From assembly GCA_035946955.1 (NCBI GenBank), contig DASYYE010000476.1, forward strand, positions 1 to 18,028: 18,028 nt of DNA, given 5' to 3'. Of this stretch, positions 1-6,604 are shown piece after piece (the stretch's first letter is position 1; every line of letters starts with the position of its first letter). Under the pieces are notes generated by a model. That model did not search any database and was not told where the DNA came from. It saw only the letters and a list, made by a program, of their open reading frames with translations. This DNA is from DASYYE01 sp035946955. Lineage in GTDB: Bacteria > Actinomycetota > Actinomycetes > Streptosporangiales > Streptosporangiaceae. The translations under genes and the position numbers were made by a program.

Positions 1-575
1 GGTTGTGGCTGGACGTGGCCACCGGGCTCCCGCTGCGCAGGCAGTTGCTGGGCCAGGATGGGCGTGTCCTGGTCGACGTGAGCCTGGCCAAGCTGATGCT
101 GGGGCGGCCCGCGACAGCCGCAGTGGGCTCGCAGGACAGGCCATGGGGGAAGGCCGTCGGCCGCACGGCGCTGGCCCGGCTTCGTGCCCAGGGCTGGCCC
201 CTCCCGGCCGTGATGCCGGGTGGGCTCGTCCTGCTGGATGCCCGGGAGGACACCACTGCCGCGGGTCCAGTCGTCGGCTTGGACTACACCGACGGGCTCA
301 CCGAGGTGACGGTCTTCCTCCAGCGCGGCCACCTGCGGTCCAGGCTGGCAGGCTGGACCCGGGTCGCGATGCGTGGGCACCACGTCTATGCCGACGAGCC
401 CGCTGGCGACAGCGTGGCGTGGTCTGCCCATGGGTTCGTCTACACCGTCGCCACGACGTCTTCATCCCAGGTGCAGGCCCAGGTGGTCGCGGCGCTACCG
501 CACGGCGGCACTGCGGGGTTCCTCACGCGCGTGGGCGATGGCCTGCACCGTCTGCTGGCCTGGCTGAGTCCCTGA
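1..575 (+). CDS. RseB/MucB-like sigma-factor regulatory protein, C-terminal part (5' truncated by window)
   Basis: The reading frame (codons from base 3) is open at the left edge and stops with TGA at 573-575, so about 190 C-terminal residues are visible. The start WLDVATGLPLRRQLLGQDGR, then a second half with GFVYTVATTSSSQVQAQVV and a tail GLHRLLAWLSP, resembles the C-terminal region of actinobacterial MucB/RseB-type proteins. In that family these proteins sit outside the membrane and modulate an anti-sigma factor of an ECF (sigma-E type) regulon. Its place just before tatB and mrp matches the usual order sigE, anti-sigma, HtrA protease, tatB. No membrane helix or lipobox lies in the visible part; the signal peptide would be upstream of the window. 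The last codons belong to a tandem duplication that continues past the stop. Family assignment is from remembered sequence pattern and context, not a search. Confidence 0.7.
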   Translation, partial: LWLDVATGLPLRRQLLGQDGRVLVDVSLAKLMLGRPATAAVGSQDRPWGKAVGRTALARLRAQGWPLPAVMPGGLVLLDAREDTTAAGPVVGLDYTDGLTEVTVFLQRGHLRSRLAGWTRVAMRGHHVYADEPAGDSVAWSAHGFVYTVATTSSSQVQAQVVAALPHGGTAGFLTRVGDGLHRLLAWLSP

Positions 576-670
576 CCGGACCGCGGGTCTGCTGGCCCGG
601 GGCCTGCACCGTCTCCTGGCGTGGCTGAGTCCCCTGGCGTACCTGGGTCTCCTGGCGTGGCTGAGTTCCC
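540..670. repeat. 61-base tandem duplication spanning the stop codon of the RseB-like gene
   Basis: Bases 540-572, which encode the last residues of the upstream gene, recur at 601-633 with two mismatches in 33 bases (period 61). A third, shorter copy of the second half lies at 647-670. The copies follow the stop codon and are not part of a longer reading frame with a convincing start. Confidence 0.8.
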
Positions 671-696
671 GAGCCGGAGTTACATTGGGGGGTGGT

Positions 697-714
697 GGTC
701 GCGACGGTCGCGAC
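697..714. promoter_or_regulatory. Two tandem GTCGCGAC palindromes upstream of tatB
   Basis: The 9-base unit GGTCGCGAC occurs twice head to tail (697-705 and 706-714), giving two perfect self-complementary octamers GTCGCGAC at 698-705 and 707-714. They end 31 bases before the tatB start chosen here. One helical turn of spacing between twin palindromes is what a dimeric regulator site can look like, but in DNA this GC-rich it may be chance. Confidence 0.3.
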
Positions 715-745
715 GGCCGCGCCTGGTCCACGCTGGGGAGTGCCT

Positions 746-1084
746 GTGTTTGACCTGTCCATCGGCAAGCTCTTGGTGCTCGCGGTGATCGGCATCGTGA
801 TCTTCGGCCCTGACCAGCTTCCCCGGGTCGCGGCACAGGCCGGGCGGGCCCTGCGGGAACTGCGGCGAATGGCCGAAGGCGCCAAGGACGATCTCCGCGC
901 TGGGCTGGGCCCGGACTTCTCCGACTTCGACTTCGCTGACCTCAACCCGCGTCAGTTCGTCCGCAAGCACCTGCTCGACCCAGTGGAGTCCGACCTCAAC
1001 GAGGTCATGGCCGTACCAGTGGTGACAAACGCGGACCCGCTGGCAGGCGGCCAGCGCCCCCCGTTCGACCCAGAGGCGACTTAG
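746..1084 (+). CDS. tatB: Sec-independent protein translocase subunit TatB
   Basis: A 112-residue protein of the TatA/B (MttA/Hcf106) family, the membrane component that with TatC receives twin-arginine signal peptides of folded exported proteins. Residues 5-20 form the single N-terminal membrane helix, followed by the family hallmark F20-G21-P22 with DQLP, then an amphipathic helix (about 26-50) and the segment LGPDFSDFDFADLNPRQFVRK seen in actinobacterial TatB. The GTG at 746 is chosen because MFDLSIGKLLVLAVIG is where TatB proteins begin and GGGGAG at 735-740 is a ribosome site five bases upstream; the frame is open back to 692, but that extension is low-complexity. Its neighbour before it is an RseB-like protein, the usual arrangement. 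It converges on mrp with only 8 bases between stops. Confidence 0.93.
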   Translation: MFDLSIGKLLVLAVIGIVIFGPDQLPRVAAQAGRALRELRRMAEGAKDDLRAGLGPDFSDFDFADLNPRQFVRKHLLDPVESDLNEVMAVPVVTNADPLAGGQRPPFDPEAT

Positions 1085-1092
1085 GGGTTTCG

Positions 1093-2244
1093 CTAGACGG
1101 GGCTGAGCCCGAGCTGCCGCCCGGCCAGGCCACGTGCGCGGGCGCCCAGACTCTCCGCGATCGAGGTGAGTACGCGCGCGGCGGGCGTGTCCGGGTCGCT
1201 GAGCACCAGCGGGACGCCCTTGTCGCCGCCCTCACGGAGCCGGACGTCGATCGGCACCTGCCCCAGCAGCGGCACGCGCGTGCCCGTGACCCGGGTCAGC
1301 GCCGCTGCCACCGTCTCCCCGCCACCGCTGCCGAACACGTCCACCGTATGGCCGCAGTGCGGGCATGGCAGACCGGACATGTTCTCGACCACCCCGGCGA
1401 TCCGCTGGTGGGTCTGGACCGCGATGGCGCCGGCCCGCTCCGCCACTTCAGCCGATGCCACCTGCGGCGTGGTCACCACGAGCAGTTCCGCGGAGGGCAG
1501 CAACTGCGCCACCGAGATCGCCACATCGCCGGTACCGGGCGGCAGGTCCATCAGCAGCACATCGAGGTCGCCCCAGAACACATCGGCCAGGAACTGCTGC
1601 AGGGCACGGTGCAGCATCGGCCCACGCCACACCACTGGCGAGTTGCCCTGTGTGAACATGCCGATCGAGATGACCCTCACATCATGCGCGGAAGGCGGCA
1701 TGATCATCTGCTCGACCTGGGTGGGCCGGCCTGTCACGCCGAGCATGCGCGGGACGGAGTGCCCGTAGATGTCGGCATCGAGTACACCGACCGAGCGCCC
1801 GGCAGCGGCCAGGGCCGCGGCCAGGTTGACGGTCACCGACGACTTGCCCACGCCGCCCTTGCCGCTGGCCACGGCGAACACCCGGGTGAGCGAGGACGGC
1901 TCGGCAAAGGGGATGGCACGCTCGACCCGTCCGCCACGGAGCGTGGCCTGCAGCTCGCGCCGCTGTTCTTCGCTCATCACGTCCAGTTCGACCTCGACCG
2001 CGGACACGCCCGGCAGCGCGGACACCGCGGCCGTGACATCGCGGGTGATGGTGTCGCGCAGCGGGCAGCCGGAGACGGTCAGGTACACCTCGACCCGGAC
2101 CTTGCCCTTGGGTGTCACGTCGACGCTCTTCACCATGCCCAGGTCGGTGATGGGCCGGCGGATCTCAGGGTCGTTGACGCGCGCCAGCGCGGCGGTCACC
2201 GCCTCGGTGGTGGGCGGCGGGGAAAGGACGGGCTTTACAGGCAT
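1093..2244 (-). CDS. mrp: Mrp/ApbC family iron-sulfur cluster carrier P-loop ATPase
   Basis: A 383-residue protein. Residues about 12-90 are a DUF59/MIP18-like domain (NDPEIRRPITDLGMV, SGCPLRDTI) with C60. The rest is a Mrp/NBP35-type ATPase with a deviant Walker A loop GKGGVGKS at 128-135, DADIYGHS at 157-163, and MDLPPGTGD at 232-240. The CPHC pair at 294-297 is the cysteine motif that bridges a labile Fe-S cluster in dimers of this family, so the expected role is cytosolic cluster transfer to apo-proteins. Length and domain order are normal. The ATG at 2244 lies 9 bases after the stop of the Nudix gene on the same strand, so the two are probably co-transcribed. Confidence 0.95.
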   Translation of the reverse strand: MPVKPVLSPPPTTEAVTAALARVNDPEIRRPITDLGMVKSVDVTPKGKVRVEVYLTVSGCPLRDTITRDVTAAVSALPGVSAVEVELDVMSEEQRRELQATLRGGRVERAIPFAEPSSLTRVFAVASGKGGVGKSSVTVNLAAALAAAGRSVGVLDADIYGHSVPRMLGVTGRPTQVEQMIMPPSAHDVRVISIGMFTQGNSPVVWRGPMLHRALQQFLADVFWGDLDVLLMDLPPGTGDVAISVAQLLPSAELLVVTTPQVASAEVAERAGAIAVQTHQRIAGVVENMSGLPCPHCGHTVDVFGSGGGETVAAALTRVTGTRVPLLGQVPIDVRLREGGDKGVPLVLSDPDTPAARVLTSIAESLGARARGLAGRQLGLSPV

Positions 2245-2253
2245 GCCCCCATG

Positions 2254-2697
2254 CTATTCAGCCGGGGGACCGGCCACCGCGAGCACACCCCAGGCACGCA
2301 GCGCCTGAACCAGCCCGGTGGTGAGAGGGAGTCCATCGATCTCGGCCGGGGTGACGAAGCGGGCATCGGCGGCATCATCGCCGCAGGCGAGCGTCCCACC
2401 CGCCACGACCGCGGCGTAGTCACGGATTTCGTAGACCACACCACCGGGCCCTGGCCGTTCGACCGTGCCAACCAGCGGACCAGGACATACGTCCAGTCCG
2501 GTCTCCTCACGGACCTCCCGGACCAGGGCCTGCCCGTCGGTCTCCCCGGGCTCGATACGGCCGCCTGGCAGGGACCACCGGCCTGCCTGCGGCTCGTGCC
2601 CGCGCTGGACGAGCAGCAGCCGCCCACCGCCATCGCTCACGATGGCCCCGACACAGTCGACGCGTCGCATCGCCTCCAGTATCTCCGCAGTATCCAC
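2254..2697 (-). CDS. Nudix hydrolase
   Basis: A 147-residue single-domain Nudix protein. The full Nudix box G-x5-E-x7-REUxEExGU is present at residues 46-68 (G46, E52, R60, E61, E64, E65, G67), so the magnesium-binding catalytic helix is intact. Family members cleave nucleoside diphosphates linked to another group; the substrate cannot be read from the sequence, but the MutT-like WSLPGGRIEPGE entry to the box is compatible with nucleotide-pool sanitation. The start is GTG at 2697, with GGGGGAG seven bases upstream; an ATG at 2670 would cut into the first strand. It is first in a two-gene unit with mrp and is divergent from the DUF6758 gene, with a 75-base shared promoter gap. Confidence 0.9.
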   Translation of the reverse strand: MDTAEILEAMRRVDCVGAIVSDGGGRLLLVQRGHEPQAGRWSLPGGRIEPGETDGQALVREVREETGLDVCPGPLVGTVERPGPGGVVYEIRDYAAVVAGGTLACGDDAADARFVTPAEIDGLPLTTGLVQALRAWGVLAVAGPPAE

Positions 2698-2737
2698 GTA
2701 TGGTCTCCCCCGGCCACGCCCTCCTCGTCCGGGGTAC

Positions 2738-2765
2738 TTGACGTGGGGTGTTATGTGGGTTCAAT
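2738..2765 (+). promoter_or_regulatory. Candidate promoter for the DUF6758 gene (leaderless mRNA likely)
   Basis: TTGACG at 2738-2743 matches five of six positions of a housekeeping -35 box. After 16 bases, TTCAAT at 2760-2765 matches four of six of the -10 box. Transcription would start about 7 bases further on, at or next to the ATG at 2773, giving an mRNA without a leader. This fits the lack of a ribosome site before that ATG; leaderless transcripts are common in actinobacteria. Predicted by eye only. Confidence 0.45.
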
Positions 2766-2772
2766 GGCCCAC

Positions 2773-3411
2773 ATGAAGAGGGACCCGGTGTGTCCACGCT
2801 GCTTCGGCCCACTGACCGAGCCCAGCGCCTGGGCCAGCCGCTGGCGGTGCCCCGTGCACGGGGTTGTGTATCCCTTGTGGCCAGCGCACAATCCCACCCA
2901 GGAAGGCCTGCGCGGTCTGCTGCGCGACCCGGCGGTCCCAGTGTGGCTGCCGTGGCCGCTGCCCAGCGGATGGCTCGTGACGGGCTTCGCGGGCGCTGGT
3001 GACGACCCCAGCGGGACCCGTGCGTGTGTAGTCGCCGTGTCAGGCCCGAGCCCGGTGGGCGGCCTGGGAGACATGCTGGTGGTCTCGGAGGAGCCTGGGG
3101 TGGGTCTTGGCGCGGCGTTCGCAGGCCTGAAAGGCCCGGACCCCGGCGAGGGCTTCGCGACGGCCACACCGCACGCGTTGGTCAGCTATGGCAACCACGA
3201 GTTCCCGCTGTGGCACGTGGAGGCCCCGGGCCGTGCCGCGTTCGCTGGCGAAGTGCTGGGCAACTGGGTTTGGGTGGTGCTGTGGCCCGACACTGCGGGC
3301 GTCTTGCTGCTGGAGCCCCTCCCCGTGCGGGACCTGCGCGATCCAGGCCAGCACCTGGATCTGCCGTTCGGTGCGATGTCACCCAGGTTGCGTGTCACCG
3401 GGGGCCACTAG
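2773..3411 (+). CDS. DUF6758 family protein with N-terminal zinc ribbon
   Basis: A 212-residue protein of unknown function. It opens with a zinc-ribbon-like motif (C7-x2-C10, then C26-x2-H29 in CPVHG). Conserved-looking blocks follow: VPVWLPWPLPSGWLVTGFAG, DDPSGTRA, PVGGLGDMLVVSEEPGVGLGA and LPFGAMSPRL. These recall a family found in the same position in Streptomyces, between mrp and the PHP phosphoesterase. No membrane helix or catalytic motif is evident. The ATG at 2773 (MKRDPVCPRC) is chosen because homologues as I recall them begin right before the first CxxC and because a -10-like element lies 7 bases upstream. In-frame alternatives are ATG 2764 and GTG 2755. The stop is followed 11 bases later by the PHP start, so it probably leads the plus-strand operon. 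Confidence 0.85.
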   Translation: MKRDPVCPRCFGPLTEPSAWASRWRCPVHGVVYPLWPAHNPTQEGLRGLLRDPAVPVWLPWPLPSGWLVTGFAGAGDDPSGTRACVVAVSGPSPVGGLGDMLVVSEEPGVGLGAAFAGLKGPDPGEGFATATPHALVSYGNHEFPLWHVEAPGRAAFAGEVLGNWVWVVLWPDTAGVLLLEPLPVRDLRDPGQHLDLPFGAMSPRLRVTGGH

Positions 3412-3422
3412 CATGGGCGCTC

Positions 3423-4259
3423 GTGCGAGTCGACCTCCACACTCACAGCACGGCTTCGGACGGCACTGACCCGCCCGGCGAGGTCATGCGCCGTGCGCGG
3501 GCGGCCGGGCTCGACGCCGTAGCCCTCACCGACCATGACACGCTCGCTGGCCACGGGGAGGCTCGCCGTTCCGCCCCCGACGGGCTCACGCTCGTGCCGG
3601 GCATGGAACTGTCCTGCCGCCTCTACGGCCACAGCGTTCACCTGCTGGCTTACCGCACCGACCCGGCACATGCGGGTCTTGCGGCTGAATACCGCAGGGT
3701 CGCCACCGACCGGGTGCGCCGTGCCCAGGCCATGGTCGGGCGCCTGCGCGAGCTGGGGGTTGACATCACCTGGCCACAGGTGGCGGCGATCGCGGGCGGC
3801 GGCGTGGTGGGCCGCCCCCACATCGCGCGCGCCATGGTGGCGGCCGGCGCGATCGCACGCCCCGAGCAGGCCTTCTCTCCCGAGTGGATCGCCGCGGGCG
3901 GCCGGGCCCACGTCAGCAGGTACGCGCTGGACCCGGTGGCCGCGATCGGGCTGGTCCGTGCGGCCGGGGGAGTGTCCGTGCTGGCCCATCCGGGCGCGGC
4001 GTCCCGTGGCTGGAAGATCCCTGATGAGGCCATCGCGCGCCTGGCCGACGCCGGGATGGCCGGCCTCGAAGTGGACCACCCGGACCATGTTCCGGCAGAA
4101 CGGTCCCGGCTGCGTGCGCTGGCTGCCAGCCTGGGTCTTGTCACCACCGGTGGCAGCGACGACCACGGCGGGCTGACGGGTTACCGCATCGGCGCCGAGC
4201 TCACCAGCGCGGACTCCTACGAGCAGCTCATGGCCCAGGCCAGTTCGAGCGGGGTGTGA
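3423..4259 (+). CDS. PHP domain metal-dependent phosphoesterase
   Basis: A 278-residue PHP protein of the YciV/TrpH-like type. Members of this group hydrolyse 3',5'-nucleoside bisphosphates or trim RNA 5' ends, using three metal ions. Visible motifs in order: DLHTHS with H6 and H8, TDHD at 36-39, E62 in PGMELSC, H73, GRPHIARAM, VSVLAHPGA, VDH and GGSDDHGG near the end, so the metal-binding set looks complete. The GTG at 3423 is used because the family starts at MR(V/I)DLHTHS; the frame is open further upstream through the DUF6758 gene but that part is a shadow. It is followed 6 bases later by the MarC gene. Its exact substrate is not determinable here. Confidence 0.92.
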   Translation: MRVDLHTHSTASDGTDPPGEVMRRARAAGLDAVALTDHDTLAGHGEARRSAPDGLTLVPGMELSCRLYGHSVHLLAYRTDPAHAGLAAEYRRVATDRVRRAQAMVGRLRELGVDITWPQVAAIAGGGVVGRPHIARAMVAAGAIARPEQAFSPEWIAAGGRAHVSRYALDPVAAIGLVRAAGGVSVLAHPGAASRGWKIPDEAIARLADAGMAGLEVDHPDHVPAERSRLRALAASLGLVTTGGSDDHGGLTGYRIGAELTSADSYEQLMAQASSSGV

Positions 4260-4265
4260 CGCTGC

Positions 4266-4874
4266 ATGACCGACCTGCGGTTCTTCTGGACGGTTTTCGT
4301 CACCCTGCTGGTGATCACAGACCCGCCGGGGGTCGTGCCGCCGTTCCTCGGCCTCACCGGTGGCCTACCGGACAAGGTCCGTTTCCGGCTGGCCAGGCAG
4401 GCTGCCCTGGTCGCACTGGGCGTGATCGTGGCCTTCGCACTGTTCGGCCAGTCGATCCTGGCCTACCTCGGGGTCGGGCTGCCAGCATTGCAGGCGGCTG
4501 GTGGGTTGCTCCTGCTGCTGGTGGCCCTGCAACTGCTGACGGGGCAGGCGTCCGAGCCCACCGAGGAGGACCGGGCCAAGGTCAACGTCGCGTTCGTGCC
4601 CCTGGGCACGCCGCTGCTGGCGGGGCCGGGTGCCATCGTGGCCACGATGCTCTTCGTGCGGCAGGTGGACTCGCTGTCCCGGGGGCTGGAGTTCGCTATC
4701 GCGCTGGTACTGGTGGCGGTGACCCTGTGGCTCACCATGCGGTTCTCTGGTGTGATCCTGCGGGTGCTGCGGCCCAGCGGCGTGGAATTGTTCACCCGGA
4801 TCGCTGGACTGCTGCTGGCGGCGATCGCCGTGCAGTTGGTTGCGGAGGCGGTCCGAGCGTTCGTCATTGGATAG
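4266..4874 (+). CDS. MarC family (UPF0056) integral membrane protein
   Basis: A 202-residue protein with six hydrophobic segments (about 6-27, 45-66, 70-92, 107-130, 140-160 and 175-200). The first contains the MarC-type sequence TDPPGVVPPFLGLTGG and the fourth PLGTPLLAGPGAIVATM, the two equivalent half-motifs of this family. MarC proteins are inner-membrane proteins whose transport substrate is unsettled; the early link to multiple antibiotic resistance has not held up, so the name is a family label only. The ATG at 4266 lies 6 bases after the PHP stop, so translation is probably coupled. 51 bases separate it from the next gene. Confidence 0.92.
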   Translation: MTDLRFFWTVFVTLLVITDPPGVVPPFLGLTGGLPDKVRFRLARQAALVALGVIVAFALFGQSILAYLGVGLPALQAAGGLLLLLVALQLLTGQASEPTEEDRAKVNVAFVPLGTPLLAGPGAIVATMLFVRQVDSLSRGLEFAIALVLVAVTLWLTMRFSGVILRVLRPSGVELFTRIAGLLLAAIAVQLVAEAVRAFVIG

Positions 4875-4925
4875 CCGTCACCAACCATAATCAGCAAGAC
4901 ACTGACTACTACGGAGGCAGGAGCT

Positions 4926-5750
4926 ATGGCCAGGCGGATTGGCGACAACGTCGATGACAGCGCCCTGGACGCGGAGGGCGTTGGCGAGGAGGCGGACGAC
5001 TCGCAGCTCGACGGAGTCGACGATGAAGGCGACGACGAGGAACTCGGCGAAGACGAGCTCGACGACGCCATGGTCGACGAAGTCGACGATGATGAGGCCG
5101 ACGAAGATGAGGACGAGTTCGGCAGTGACGAGGACGTCAGGATCGAGCGGGTCAGGCACGCCGACAGCGGATGCAACACCTGGCTCATCGGTGACGACGA
5201 GGAAGTCATCGTCGTGGACCCCGGCACGGACGCCGCCGCGGTCCTGGCCGCTGCCGGGGACCGCGAGGTGCTGGCCGTCATCTGCACGCACGGGCACCGC
5301 ACCCACGTCGCCGCCGCGCTGGACGTGGCAGACCGCGACGAGGCCCCCGTGGCCCTGCACCCCGCGGACCTCGTCCTGTGGCGGGAGGTCCACTCCGACG
5401 ACGACCCCGCCATCGACATGGAAGAAGGCGGCCTGTTCGAGGTGGCTGGCGTCACCCTCGAGGTGGTCCACACCCCTGGGCACAGTGCGGGCTCAGCCAG
5501 CATCTACTGCGAGGACCTCGGGGTGGTCTTCACCGGGGACGCGCTGCTCGCTGACGGGCCGGGCCCCCACGAGAACGAGTTCCCCAACTTCTCCGAACAG
5601 CTCTCCGCGATCGGCGAGGAACTGCTGACGCTGCCCGGCAATACCAGGGTGCTGCCCGGCCACGGCGAGGAGTCCAAGGTGTCGGCTGCCGAGAAACGCT
5701 TTGACGGCTGGGTGTCGGCTGGCCCGGTGATTGCTGACCCCACAGAGTGA
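4926..5750 (+). CDS. Metallo-beta-lactamase-fold protein with long acidic N-terminal extension and altered HxHxDH motif
   Basis: A 274-residue protein in two parts. Residues 9-70 contain 36 Asp/Glu in 62 positions and no Lys or Arg, so this stretch should be disordered and strongly negative. From about V71 (VRIERVRHADSGCNTWLIGDDEE) a normal metallo-beta-lactamase fold follows: HGHRTH at 122-127, H182-TPGH186, FTGD with D205 and PGH with H246. The usual HxHxDH aspartate, a ligand of the second zinc, is threonine (T126). The other ligands are present, so one metal site may be weakened. The ATG at 4926 is well supported by GGAGGCAGGAG just upstream, so the acidic part is translated. Relatives are hydrolases of glyoxalase-II or RNase-Z-like types. 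The stop overlaps the nuclease GTG by 4 bases, implying coupled translation. Substrate unknown. Confidence 0.88.
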   Translation: MARRIGDNVDDSALDAEGVGEEADDSQLDGVDDEGDDEELGEDELDDAMVDEVDDDEADEDEDEFGSDEDVRIERVRHADSGCNTWLIGDDEEVIVVDPGTDAAAVLAAAGDREVLAVICTHGHRTHVAAALDVADRDEAPVALHPADLVLWREVHSDDDPAIDMEEGGLFEVAGVTLEVVHTPGHSAGSASIYCEDLGVVFTGDALLADGPGPHENEFPNFSEQLSAIGEELLTLPGNTRVLPGHGEESKVSAAEKRFDGWVSAGPVIADPTE

Positions 5751-6604
5751 CCCAGCCACAGCTCGATGGCATGCCGCGGCGGCTCTACCCCTGCACGCCG
5801 ACGCGGCTGGATACCTGGCTGGACTGCCCTCGCCGCTACCGCATGGCTTATCTGGACCGCCCGGCGCCACGCAAGGGCCCGCCATGGGCGCACAACAGCC
5901 TGGGTGCCAGCGTCCACAACGCCCTGGCGGGCTGGTGGCGTCTGCCGGCCAGGGACCGGAGTGCGGCGGCCGCGGGTGACCTGCTGGCCCGGGGCTGGAT
6001 CACCGAAGGGTACGCCAGCCCCGCCCAGTCAGGCCGCTGGCTCGACCGGGCCCGGCACATGGTCGAGCGCTACGTGGCCACGCTCGACCCGCACGCCGAG
6101 CCACTCGGGGTGGAGCGCACCGTCGGTGCCAGGACGCAGCGGATCGCCCTGAGTGGGCGGATCGACCGGCTCGATGAGCACCGGGACGCCCATGGCGAAC
6201 GCCGCCTGGTGGTGGTGGACTACAAGACAGGCCGCCGCCAGTTGACCCAGGACGACGCCAGGTCGGCCATGCCGCTGGCCCTGTACGCGGTCGCGGCACA
6301 GGGCGTTTTCCGTGCCCCATGCCACCGTGTCGAATTGCACCACCTGCCCTACGGCGCCGTCCTCGCGTGGGACCACACCGATGCGAGCCTGCAGCGTCAC
6401 CTGGGCCGGGCTGAGAGCATCGCCGCGGAGTGCGAGGACGCTGACGAGCGGTGGCGGGCTGGGCTGCCCGCCAGCGAGGTGGACAGGGTGTTCCAGCCGC
6501 GTCCCGGCCCGGGCTGCTCCTGGTGCGACTACCGTGCGCAGTGCCCGGAAGGCGCGGCCGCCGCCCCGGCACACAAGTCCTGGGACGGCCTGGCAGAGGA
6601 CTGA
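5747..6604 (+). CDS. RecB/AddB/Cas4-like PD-(D/E)XK nuclease with predicted 4Fe-4S cluster
   Basis: A 285-residue PDDEXK_1 family protein. The nuclease core has H57 in GASVHNAL, D140 in SGRIDRLDE and D158-x-K160 in VVVDYKTGR, followed by an ALYAVAA helix. Four cysteines, C27 in WLDCPRRYR and C257, C260 and C266 in CSWCDYRAQCP, match the split cysteine set that holds a 4Fe-4S cluster in AddB and Cas4 nucleases. No helicase motifs are present, so it is a stand-alone nuclease expected to act on DNA ends or single strands in repair. The GTG at 5747 overlaps the preceding stop; ATG 5771 is the alternative. Its last 76 bases are also coding on the opposite strand (alpha/beta hydrolase). Nothing CRISPR-like lies nearby, so a Cas4 role is unlikely. 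Confidence 0.9.
   Translation: MTQPQLDGMPRRLYPCTPTRLDTWLDCPRRYRMAYLDRPAPRKGPPWAHNSLGASVHNALAGWWRLPARDRSAAAAGDLLARGWITEGYASPAQSGRWLDRARHMVERYVATLDPHAEPLGVERTVGARTQRIALSGRIDRLDEHRDAHGERRLVVVDYKTGRRQLTQDDARSAMPLALYAVAAQGVFRAPCHRVELHHLPYGAVLAWDHTDASLQRHLGRAESIAAECEDADERWRAGLPASEVDRVFQPRPGPGCSWCDYRAQCPEGAAAAPAHKSWDGLAED

Noticed and set aside
5..628. 207-codon plus-strand frame overlapping the RseB-like gene
   Set aside because: Out-of-frame shadow; the other frame gives the family-like sequence and the expected gene order.
1348..3411. A 687-codon plus-strand frame running through the mrp and Nudix region into DUF6758
   Set aside because: Up to about 2755 it is the antisense shadow of mrp and the Nudix gene (both with full motifs on the minus strand). 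Only the part from 2773 is a real gene.
3024..3422. Upstream extension of the PHP gene frame
   Set aside because: It overlaps the well-supported DUF6758 gene in another frame, and the PHP family begins at the MRVDLHTHS position (3423).
4463..5503. 346-codon minus-strand serine-rich frame opposite MarC and the MBL-fold gene
   Set aside because: Its serine runs are the complement of the Asp/Glu codons on the plus strand; no ribosome site or domain.
5747..6604. Cas4 of a CRISPR system
   Set aside because: The cysteines and nuclease core are Cas4/AddB-like, but no cas genes or repeat array are present and the gene sits in a conserved housekeeping operon.
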